Assembly (NCBI GenBank): GCA_964445195.1 | Contig: CAYUKA010000051.1 | Span: 1-8,262, forward strand | Length of the DNA: 8,262 nt | From: UM-FILTER-47-13 sp964445195 | GTDB taxonomy: Bacteria > Pseudomonadota > Alphaproteobacteria > Micavibrionales > Micavibrionaceae | Reading direction: 5' to 3' | Part shown: one piece after another, positions 1 through 7,432 of the stretch | Position numbering within the stretch: position 1 is the first letter of the stretch | How the letters are laid out: every line of letters starts with the position of its first letter | Program-made: the position numbers and the translations under genes | The notes under the pieces: generated by a model | What the model saw: the letters and a program-made list of their open reading frames with translations, nothing else | Database searches by the model: none | What the model was told of the DNA's origin: nothing

Positions 1-68
1 CCGAGCGGGATCGAACCGCCGACCTTTGCAATGCCATTGCAACGCTCTCCCAGCTGAGCTACGGGCCC
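1..68 (-). tRNA. tRNA-Ala (anticodon GGC), 3' end cut by window edge
   Basis: Read on the minus strand, the sequence gives an acceptor 5' arm GGGCCCG, then TA, a D-arm (GCTC...GAGC), a five-pair anticodon stem TTGCA/TGCAA around the loop ATGGCAT, a variable loop AGGTC, and a T-arm GGCGG-TTCGATC-CCGCT. The anticodon is GGC (plus-strand positions 33-35), which decodes the alanine codon GCC. The 3' acceptor strand begins with CGG at positions 3-1, as expected to pair with the 5' arm, but the remaining acceptor bases and any CCA lie outside the window. All visible stems pair, so it looks functional. The next gene downstream on the left is not visible. Confidence 0.95.
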
Positions 69-126
69 TTCGCATATGTTATGCAGGAAGTGCGACACTA
101 CGCAGGCGGCTGTAAAAATTCAAGCG

Positions 127-157
127 AAAAATCACGGGCCGGGCATGTCGCCCCGTG
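127..157 (-). terminator. Rho-independent terminator of the sigma-54 regulator gene
   Basis: On the minus strand a stem CACGGG (157-152) pairs with CCCGTG (138-133) and is followed by ATTTTT (132-127). The loop is 13 nt and can itself pair through GGGC/GCCC. It lies 14 bp after the stop codon of the regulator gene at 171-173, the right place to end that transcript before the tRNA. Confidence 0.6.
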
Positions 158-170
158 TCTTACCGGCGTC

Positions 171-1727
<1,557 letters not shown>

Positions 1728-1924
1728 TGCGTGTCCTTTTTTATCGTGCTGTTCGTGCCGGTGCGGCGGCGGCGCGCGCCGTTTTTTTCATCATCGCCGT
1801 CATCCGGAATGATCTCATTGTAGCGGCATCGGCCGGTCTTTTCTGCAAAAACCGCCACAGAATACTGCCGTGTGGGGCGCGGCTGTGCTACACTGTGGCG
1901 GCCTGGTGTCTGGTAAAAGGGGTC
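1728..1924. promoter_or_regulatory. Divergent regulatory region between the sigma-54 regulator and the M48 protease
   Basis: This 197-bp gap must carry promoters for two genes that point away from each other. Towards the protease there is an extended -10-like TGCTACACT (1886-1894) about 30 bp before the start codon; no convincing -35 box accompanies it. A perfect 9-bp inverted repeat, CCGCCACAG (1852-1860) and CTGTGGCGG (1893-1901), encloses 32 bp and overlaps that -10. It could be an operator or a hairpin in the leader. I found no clear -24/-12 sigma-54 promoter here. Confidence 0.4.
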
Positions 1925-3016
1925 ATGATGGCGGCGATCGGGCTGCAATCGCATATCTGGAACAATAATGCGCGCTCGCTGCTGCTGCTGGCGCTCTACC
2001 CGCTGCTGATTCTGCTGATCTGCTGGGCGGCGGCGTTCGCCTTTGGCGGTATGGTGACCGCCGGCATGACTCCCGATGAATCTGCCGGCTTTTCAGCGGC
2101 GGCGGCGCGCGATTTTGCCATCGGCTTTATCGCCGCTTACTGGCCGCTGATTATCGCCGCGGTCGGGCTGTGGTTCATGATTGCCTTTGCTTTCCACAGC
2201 CGGATGATCCGCGCCCTCTCGCACGCCCGGCCGGTCACGCGGGCCGAGGAGCCGGAACTTTATAATATGCTCGAAAATCTGTGTATCGCGCAGGGCATCA
2301 CAACGCCGCGGCTGGAAATTATCGAAACCCACGCCCGCAACGCTTTTGCCAGCGGGATTAACGAAAAAACCTACGCCGTGACCGTCACGCGCGGCTTGCT
2401 GCAATCCCTGCAGCCGGATGAGGTCGAGGCGGTGCTGGCGCACGAGCTGGCGCATATTATCAACCGCGATGTGCGGCTGCTAATCGTCTCGGTGATTTTT
2501 GCTGGCATGATTGGCTTTTTCGCCCAGATGGTCTGGAGCAGCCTGCGGTTTAAAATGTACGCTAGGCGGGGGCGGCGCACCGACGGGCGGTTGATGCTGG
2601 CGCTGCTGGTGATCGCCGCGATCCTGTGGCTGGGATATCTCGCGACATTGCTGACCCGTTTCGCCCTGTCGCGGCGGCGCGAATATATGGCCGATGCCGG
2701 GGCGGTGGCGATGACCAAGAACCCGGAGGCGATGATGCGGGCGCTGCTGCGGATTGCCGGCAAGGACAGGATTCCCGAGGCGACCGACGATATCGCGCTG
2801 ATGTGTATCGAGAACAGCCGCCGCTTCATCGGGCTGTTCACGACCCACCCGCCGATCGATCAGCGGGTGCAGGCGCTTTCGGCGGTGACCAACACGCCGG
2901 TGCCGGTCTTAAAGCCCGGTTTGCGCGCGGCCGATGCCGACCGTTTCAAGCAGCCCTCAGAGCGCAGGAACCCGTGGCTGACCGCCCAGCGCCCCGGTAG
3001 AGCGTCTTCAGTCTAA
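1925..3016 (+). CDS. M48 (HtpX-like) integral-membrane zinc metalloprotease
   Basis: A 363-residue protease of the HtpX/Ste24 group, expected in the inner membrane with its active site facing the cytoplasm, where the family cleaves damaged or misassembled membrane proteins. Membrane segments are visible at about 19-42, 65-90, 183-203 and 223-245. The zinc motif HELAH is at 173-177, and the third ligand is E253 in RREYMAD. The N-linked region LEIIETHARNAFASGI (around 130-145) is the usual M48 strand before the active site. The ATG at 1925 (or the adjacent one at 1928) is chosen because AAAAGGGG lies 2-3 nt before it; a longer in-frame TTG start at 1727 would add 66 unlikely residues. It is longer than E. 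coli HtpX (about 290 residues) through a polar C-terminal tail. No lemA gene adjoins it. The last five codons fall in the left arm of a palindromic repeat. Confidence 0.92.
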   Translation: MMAAIGLQSHIWNNNARSLLLLALYPLLILLICWAAAFAFGGMVTAGMTPDESAGFSAAAARDFAIGFIAAYWPLIIAAVGLWFMIAFAFHSRMIRALSHARPVTRAEEPELYNMLENLCIAQGITTPRLEIIETHARNAFASGINEKTYAVTVTRGLLQSLQPDEVEAVLAHELAHIINRDVRLLIVSVIFAGMIGFFAQMVWSSLRFKMYARRGRRTDGRLMLALLVIAAILWLGYLATLLTRFALSRRREYMADAGAVAMTKNPEAMMRALLRIAGKDRIPEATDDIALMCIENSRRFIGLFTTHPPIDQRVQALSAVTNTPVPVLKPGLRAADADRFKQPSERRNPWLTAQRPGRASSV

Positions 3017-3099
3017 CCGGAAATGCGTTACTCGTCGCTCACGTATGTTTTACACGCTGCGCCCTTCGGGCCTGTTTCCGGTTAAACTGTCTTCGCTCT
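2999..3099. repeat. 101-bp imperfect palindromic element between two convergent genes
   Basis: The left arm (2999-3023) and right arm (3075-3099) are 25 bp each and match at 20 of 25 positions when one is reverse-complemented. The inner part pairs perfectly as TAACCGGAAA/TTTCCGGTTA, and the outer ends share AGAGCG. The interior contains a small GCCC-TTC-GGGC hairpin (3061-3071). The left arm begins inside the M48 gene and supplies its last five codons and stop; the right arm ends 7 bp before the PepF stop. There is no T-run, so it is more like a dispersed palindromic repeat than a standard terminator, though it could stop both converging transcripts. Confidence 0.75.
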
Positions 3100-3106
3100 A
3101 TGCTCT

Positions 3107-4987
3107 TTAGGCTTTCGGCCCCGGTGCGCCGGTTGGTGCGGCGACCGGAACGGTCTTTTGTTGCAGGAGCGGCTCGCACAGCTCTTCCAGCTCGTCCAGC
3201 ATCTCTTCAATCACCGCGAGGCCCTTGTTCCAGAAAGCCGGGTCGGCGATATCAAGGCCGAACATCTCTTCAAGGTCTTCCGGCTTTAACGTGCCGCCGG
3301 CTTCCAGCATCTCGATATATTTCTCCTTGAAGTCAGGCACGCTGCCTTCCTCGTAAACGCCGTAAAGCGCGTTGACCATGGCGTCGCCGAACGCATAGGC
3401 GTAGACATAGAACGGTACGTGCACGAGATGCGGGATATAGCCGAAGAGCGGGCCGTAATCATCATCCAGCGGCAGGGCCGGGCCGTAGCTGTCCTGCAGG
3501 GCGCCGACCCACTCCTGGCCCATTTCCTCGGGGGTCAGCGGGCCGCCTTTTTGATCATAGGCAATATTAATGCGCTTTTCGAAATCATAGAATGAGATCT
3601 GCCGCACCACGGTGTTGATCATGGCATTGACCTTGTCGAACAGCAGCACACGGCGCTCCTCATCATCGGCGGCGCGGGCCAGCAGCGACTTGAAGGTCAG
3701 CATTTCACCGAAGACGCTGGCGGTCTCGGCCAGGGTCAGCGGCGTTTCAACAATCGCGTCGCCCTTGTGGGCGGCCAGCTTCTGGTGTACGCCATGGCCG
3801 AGCTCGTGCGCCAGCGTGGCGACATCGCGCGGCGTGCCGAGGTAATTCAGCATGACCATCGGCTGCGCCAGCTGTGCGGCGCCCGGATGGGAGAAGGCGC
3901 CGCCCTGTTTGTTTTCATCAACCGGCGCGTCGATCCAGCCATTATCGAAGAAGGCTTTCGCTTCATCGGCCATTTGCGGCAGGAACGCGCCGTACGCGTC
4001 CAGCACGATCTGCTTCGCTTCGGCGAAGGGGATGTAGCGCTGTTCTTTATCTTCGAAAACATTGACGTTGCGGTCCGACGGTTTCAGGTGCGGCACGCCC
4101 ATCAGTTTGGCTTTGAGCGCATAAAAGCGGTGGGCAATGCGCGGGTAGGAGTCTTTGACCGCCTGCTCAAGCGCGTCAACAACCGCCGGTTCGACGTTAT
4201 TGGCAAAATGGCGCACATCCCACGGCTTATCGAATTTTGTCCAGCGGTTATCGACGCGGGCAAGACGCATTTGCTCGTTATGAATATGGGTGAACAGCGC
4301 CGCATCTCCGGCAATCCCGTCCTGGAAAACCTGGTGCGCCGCTTCGCGCCGGGCCGCGTCCGGGTGGTTGGCTACAATTGTCAGGATCTCTTCCTGCGTC
4401 AGGTCCTTCCCTTCGAACGGGTAGCGTTTGGCGACATGATGGTCATCGAATAATTTAACCCATCCTGAGCTGGCATTCAGCTCGCCGCTGTAGCGCTGTA
4501 CGTCAAGCGGCGGCGTATGCGGGATAGCGCGGCGCACATTGTCAATGAACGGCGCCCATTTTTGCAGGGTAGCCGATCCGGCCAGCGCGGCGGTCAGGTC
4601 CGCTTCATCGCATTTCTTAATTTCATCAGTGAAAAAGGCCAGTTTGGAGCCAAGCGGTGATGCCTTACTCTGGAAACCGACCTTGGCCGGGCCGTATTTT
4701 TCATTGTCCTGTTCGGCCTTGAGCTGGACGTAGGTTCCAAGCTTGGAGAACCGTGCGCCGATATCCTTGTAGGCGGCAATGGCAGCGGCGAGGGCGTCAC
4801 CGTCAAGCTGCGTGACTTTGCCTTCGTAACGGCTGGCAAAGTCTTCAATCATATCAATGACCTGCGCGAAATCAGTTTCAAACTCCGGCGAATCGATGGC
4901 CGGGTAAAAATTGGAAAAATCCCAACGCGGCAGCGTATCGTCGTCGGCGCTGGCAACGGCAAATGGTTGTCCTACATCTTGTGGCAT
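3107..4987 (-). CDS. pepF: Oligoendopeptidase F (M3B zinc metallopeptidase)
   Basis: A 626-residue cytoplasmic endopeptidase that hydrolyses short and medium peptides, taking part in peptide recycling. The zinc motif HELGH is at 394-398, followed by the third ligand E421 in the LTLAETASVFGE stretch, the usual M3B spacing. Near the C-terminus the family's His/Tyr-rich substrate-contact region is present (PHLVHVPFYVYAYAFGD, about 519-535). An N-terminal helical prolyl-rich domain, DFSNFYPAIDSPEF, is typical of PepF. Length matches the family (about 600). The start is supported by AAGGGAG 6 nt upstream. No signal peptide is seen. The tail after about residue 605 is low-complexity (PVAAPTGAPGPKA). 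It is convergent with the M48 protease and divergent from the BI-1 gene, so it is probably transcribed alone. The gene symbol follows the family name; substrate specificity is not shown. Confidence 0.93.
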   Translation of the reverse strand: MPQDVGQPFAVASADDDTLPRWDFSNFYPAIDSPEFETDFAQVIDMIEDFASRYEGKVTQLDGDALAAAIAAYKDIGARFSKLGTYVQLKAEQDNEKYGPAKVGFQSKASPLGSKLAFFTDEIKKCDEADLTAALAGSATLQKWAPFIDNVRRAIPHTPPLDVQRYSGELNASSGWVKLFDDHHVAKRYPFEGKDLTQEEILTIVANHPDAARREAAHQVFQDGIAGDAALFTHIHNEQMRLARVDNRWTKFDKPWDVRHFANNVEPAVVDALEQAVKDSYPRIAHRFYALKAKLMGVPHLKPSDRNVNVFEDKEQRYIPFAEAKQIVLDAYGAFLPQMADEAKAFFDNGWIDAPVDENKQGGAFSHPGAAQLAQPMVMLNYLGTPRDVATLAHELGHGVHQKLAAHKGDAIVETPLTLAETASVFGEMLTFKSLLARAADDEERRVLLFDKVNAMINTVVRQISFYDFEKRINIAYDQKGGPLTPEEMGQEWVGALQDSYGPALPLDDDYGPLFGYIPHLVHVPFYVYAYAFGDAMVNALYGVYEEGSVPDFKEKYIEMLEAGGTLKPEDLEEMFGLDIADPAFWNKGLAVIEEMLDELEELCEPLLQQKTVPVAAPTGAPGPKA

Positions 4988-5204
4988 GAAAATCTCCCTT
5001 ATGACATTAAAATATGAAAACTGGAATCCGTATTAATCGTAAAATCCGATCAATGCAAGCGATAAAATCACTGCAAAATCATGGTGCGGAAATTGCCGAA
5101 ACGCTTTGAAAAACGGTAAAATAAACTATATATGTACTGTATCGTGTTACAATGGTTCACGATTTATGTTTACTGAAACAAGATGAAAAAGAGAGAGGAA
5201 AGAC
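4988..5204. promoter_or_regulatory. Divergent promoter region between pepF and the BI-1 family gene
   Basis: A 217-bp AT-rich gap, clearly richer in A and T than the flanking genes. Towards the BI-1 gene there is a TTGAAA (5106-5111) 17 bp before TATATG (5129-5134), a plausible housekeeping promoter, then a 70-bp leader ending in the ribosome-binding site AGAGAGGAAAG, which ends about 3 nt before the ATG at 5205. Towards pepF, TTGCAT is followed after 17 bp by TAATAC on the minus strand, only a weak match. No operator-like symmetry was evident. Confidence 0.4.
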
Positions 5205-5933
5205 ATGCAGCCTGACCGTTCACAGTCTTCTGCACAAGTCCGCACACAGGGCCGCGCCGCCAGTTTCGATGCCGGCCTGCAGGCCCATATGCAGCGTATT
5301 TACAACCGGATGACGATGGGCGTCCTGATCACGGCGCTGACCGCGTGGCTGGTTTCCAGTTCGCCGTTCCTGCTAACCCTGTTTATGGGGGGGCCGCAGG
5401 CCTGGCTGGTGATGCTGGCGCCGGTGGCGATTATCTGGTTCGGCTTTAACCCGATGACAATGTCGGCGCAAAAGCTCAAATTATCGTTTTTCGCTATCAG
5501 CATACTGTACGGCATCAGCTTTGCAGTGATCTTCCTCGCCTTCACCGGCGCGGATATCGCGCGGGCCTTTTTCGTGGCGGCCGGCATGTTCGCGGGCCTG
5601 AGCGTTTTTGGCTATACGACCAAAAAAAATCTCGATGCGCTCGGCCATTTCGCGATCATGGGCGTGTTCGGGATTTTCTTTGCCTCGATCGCCTATATGA
5701 TTGCCGGCGCGTTCGGGTATGCCAATAGCGGGATTGAAAATGTCATTGCCGGCCTCGGTATCCTGGCCTTTTCCGGCATTACCGCCTGGCAGACGCAGAG
5801 CATGAAGGAAATGTACAACCCGGCCCATGGCGATGAAGGCAACAGCCGTATGGGCTGGAGCGCGGCGCTGACGCTGTATATCAGCTTTATTGCGCTGTTC
5901 CAGTATATCCTGCATTTCATGAGCCAGCGCTAG
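5205..5933 (+). CDS. Bax inhibitor-1 (BI-1/YccA/YetJ) family membrane protein
   Basis: A 242-residue inner-membrane protein of the TMBIM/BI-1 superfamily. Bacterial members include the calcium-leak protein YetJ and YccA, a modulator of FtsH. A polar N-terminal tail of about 35 residues precedes seven hydrophobic segments at roughly 37-53, 65-81, 93-113, 120-138, 147-170, 178-195 and 217-238. Family signatures include the GYTTKKNL loop (136-143) and the TAWQTQSMKEMY stretch (193-204). In most relatives that stretch reads DTQ and the last helix has LYLDF; here they are Q196 and S227, so both aspartates of the di-aspartyl pH/calcium site are missing. The ATG is backed by a strong GAGAGGAAAG. It is monocistronic, with its own promoter and a terminator 34 bp after the stop. 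The family call is firm; transport activity is doubtful. Confidence 0.92.
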   Translation: MQPDRSQSSAQVRTQGRAASFDAGLQAHMQRIYNRMTMGVLITALTAWLVSSSPFLLTLFMGGPQAWLVMLAPVAIIWFGFNPMTMSAQKLKLSFFAISILYGISFAVIFLAFTGADIARAFFVAAGMFAGLSVFGYTTKKNLDALGHFAIMGVFGIFFASIAYMIAGAFGYANSGIENVIAGLGILAFSGITAWQTQSMKEMYNPAHGDEGNSRMGWSAALTLYISFIALFQYILHFMSQR

Positions 5934-5964
5934 AAGCGCGGCTTCAGAACAGACCGATATAAAC

Positions 5965-5996
5965 AAACGGCCCGGTAATAAAATCGGGCCGTTTTC
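5965..5996 (+). terminator. Rho-independent terminator after the BI-1 gene
   Basis: An eight-pair GC-rich stem ACGGCCCG (5967-5974) and CGGGCCGT (5985-5992) encloses a 10-nt AT-rich loop and is followed by TTTTCATTT. Flanking AA/TT pairs extend the stem. It lies just downstream of the stop codon at 5931-5933. Confidence 0.9.
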
Positions 5997-6014
5997 ATTT
6001 TGACCAAGATTAAT

Positions 6015-6159
6015 TTTTTACCACGAAGGGCACGAAGTTCACGAAGATGTTGCGCTTCACTGCGGCTCAGCCGCAAAAAACAAATATGCCGGCCACGGGA
6101 AATATCATCTGATTAGGCGCTGCGCGCAGCAAAACGCGAAGGCCCCTTCGTGGTAAAAA
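6015..6159. mobile_element. 145-bp MITE-like element with 16-bp perfect terminal inverted repeats
   Basis: TTTTTACCACGAAGGG (6015-6030) and its exact reverse complement CCCTTCGTGGTAAAAA (6144-6159) bound a 145-bp segment with no coding capacity. Just inside the left end the 9-bp unit CACGAAGNN is repeated three times (6022-6048). The interior has a TGCGGC-TCA-GCCGCA hairpin (6061-6075) and the 12-bp palindrome GCTGCGCGCAGC (6119-6130). ACCACGAAGG-type ends occur in dispersed intergenic repeats of many bacteria, from memory. No flanking target duplication is clear. It sits between the BI-1 terminator and the stop codon of the next gene (8 bp away) and could also act as a terminator for that minus-strand gene. 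Confidence 0.7.
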
Positions 6160-6167
6160 CCAAAAAA

Positions 6168-7055
6168 CTAACCGGCCTTTTGCGCCTGCCAGTCTTCAAA
6201 GACAGCCAGCGCTTCCTCGCGCCGGCGCTGCTCGTGTGTGACGGTGCGCTCGGCCAGCGGTTTGGCGATTTCGGCCATAATGTCCTGCTCCTTCAGGCGC
6301 GGCGTGCCGGCTTCTTCATGGCTGATGCCATAGACGACCTTGCCGATGCCGGTGCCGATAATCAGTGCCTGGCCGAGCATGGTCGGTTCGGTGCTGCAAT
6401 AGATTGTGCAGCCCTCAAGCCGCGGCGTACCGGTTTTCTCGGTTGCGCGGCGGATGGCAATCACCTCGGCATGGGCGGTCGGATCGCAGCGGGCCTGTAC
6501 GCTGTTGACGCCTTCACCGAGCAAGCGGCCGTCCGGGTCGGCGACCACCGCGCCGAAAGGGCCACCCATGCCGGCGCGGGCATTTTGCTGCGCCAGCGCA
6601 ATCGCCCGGCGCATCAATTCATCCGGTGAGAGTGCGGCCGCCTGTGCCGCAGTAATCGCGTCCGGGTTTTTGCCCAGCGTGCGGATCATGCGCTTGACGG
6701 TCTCGATCAGCCGGTCCGGCGCGACAGGTGTGCGCATGACCTGGCCGATCCCGAGCTGTCCGGCCTGCAGTAATAAATCGGTGGTCGGGTCGTCGGTCAG
6801 CATCACAAGGCCGGTCTTGTGTCCCTTGACCAGCGCGTGCTTGGCGACGTGAAACCCGTCATAGGGCGTCATGCGGTGGGCGATGACCGCAACATCGACA
6901 TCCCATTCCTCGATCACCTTGACCGCGGCGCCGCCATTAATCGCCTGCATGACGAAAAAGCCCTGGTTCTCCAGAACATCGGTAATGAACCGGCGCGTGG
7001 GTTCGTCCTCATGGGCGACGAGAATCAGGATATTGCTGCGGGCGGGGCTGTTCAT
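6168..7055 (-). CDS. Degenerate receiver domain fused to a guanine/nucleoside-deaminase-like domain
   Basis: A 295-residue two-domain protein. Residues 8-128 form a CheY-like receiver: ILILVAHEDEP keeps the acidic pair E16/D17, and T87 is kept, but the phosphoacceptor position is A59 (VIAHRMTPYDG) and the conserved Lys is T109 (RTPV), so normal phosphorylation is not expected. Residues 143-295 resemble B. subtilis GuaD-type deaminases: GGPFGAVV (164-171), the substrate Asn N184, and DPTAHAEV (191-198) with zinc ligand H195 and catalytic E197. The zinc motif PCxxC is replaced by EPTMLG, with T225 and G228 where cysteines belong. The reading is open throughout, so it is not a decayed gene. The ATG at 7053-7055 is chosen for the upstream AAGGA and because the receiver begins there; an in-frame extension to 7181 is AT-rich and unlike protein. 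Probably a ligand- or partner-binding pseudoenzyme; function unknown. Confidence 0.88.
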   Translation of the reverse strand: MNSPARSNILILVAHEDEPTRRFITDVLENQGFFVMQAINGGAAVKVIEEWDVDVAVIAHRMTPYDGFHVAKHALVKGHKTGLVMLTDDPTTDLLLQAGQLGIGQVMRTPVAPDRLIETVKRMIRTLGKNPDAITAAQAAALSPDELMRRAIALAQQNARAGMGGPFGAVVADPDGRLLGEGVNSVQARCDPTAHAEVIAIRRATEKTGTPRLEGCTIYCSTEPTMLGQALIIGTGIGKVVYGISHEEAGTPRLKEQDIMAEIAKPLAERTVTHEQRRREEALAVFEDWQAQKAG

Positions 7056-7228
7056 GACCGTTTTGTCCTTATCCTTGTTTTCTTTCAGCGTATGTTTTAT
7101 TCTTAGAGAGTATAAAGAAATAATAAGAGATGATCTTATATTTATAAAGTCATCAAATGAATGCCGATTGAAAAGCGGCAAACTATAAAAAGAACAGAAA
7201 AAAACAAAAAAAGAACAGGGACGTCATT

Positions 7229-7303
7229 ATGCTTCCAAAAGTCTGCCGCGGCAAAGCGGCGCTCTTGTCATTGACAATCATTTTCCATCACAGCGGTTTA
7301 TAA
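7229..7303 (+). CDS. Possible 24-residue small ORF
   Basis: An ATG at 7229 is preceded by AGGGA with a 7-nt gap, and the frame stays open for 24 codons to a TAA at 7301-7303. The peptide starts MLPKVCRGKAALL and ends in a hydrophobic to histidine-containing stretch, IIFHHSGL. It could be a leader peptide, a short membrane peptide or chance. It lies upstream of an orphan terminator, which would end the same transcript. I recognise no family. Confidence 0.25.
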   Translation: MLPKVCRGKAALLSLTIIFHHSGL

Positions 7304-7371
7304 AAAAGCGGATTACGGCAGAGGTTGCCTCCCGCTCCCGGATCCGCATATAAAAAGCAAGCATCACCTTT

Positions 7372-7394
7372 GGGCCTTTACGGCCCGTTTTTTT
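7372..7394 (+). terminator. Orphan rho-independent terminator upstream of the pilin-like gene
   Basis: GGGCC (7372-7376) and GGCCC (7382-7386) pair around TTTAC and are followed by G and seven T's. The nearest gene to the left runs the other way, so any transcript ending here must start inside the gap at 7056-7371. This implies a small RNA, the small ORF transcript or a regulated leader of the pilin-like gene. Confidence 0.8.
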
Positions 7395-7432
7395 AGGACT
7401 GAAGGCGCTGGGCAGCGCGGCGGCGCGGTGTT

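Larger units (their letters stand above)
7056..7432. promoter_or_regulatory. 377-bp AT-rich gap: upstream region of the fusion gene, possible small RNA or ORF
   Basis: The left half (7056-7215) is very AT-rich and should carry the promoter of the minus-strand fusion gene, but no single -35/-10 pair stands out. The right half holds a possible 24-codon ORF, hairpins GCCGC-GGCAAA-GCGGC (7245-7260), GGCA-GAGGT-TGCC (7317-7329) and an enclosing GCGGAT/ATCCGC pair (7308-7313, 7342-7347), then a plus-strand terminator. A GCGCT-GGGC-AGCGC hairpin (7405-7418) lies shortly before the pilin-like gene. No known RNA family was recognised. Confidence 0.45.

Noticed and set aside
4988..5204. Sigma-54 (-24/-12) promoter in this or other gaps
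   Set aside because: No GG-N10-GC pair in a TGGCAC/TTGC context was found in any intergenic region.
6360..6400. Frameshift explaining the missing PCxxC cysteines
   Set aside because: The frame is continuous, the flanking STEP and IGKVVYG segments keep their normal spacing, and no shifted frame restores the cysteines.
7056..7181. 42-residue N-terminal extension of the fusion protein
   Set aside because: It lies in AT-rich, probably promoter DNA. The ATG at 7053-7055 has AAGGA upstream and leads straight into the receiver's first strand.
7271..7304. Promoter with perfect TTGACA and TATAAA
   Set aside because: The spacer is 22 bp, too long for a standard promoter, and no better -10 lies at 16-18 bp.
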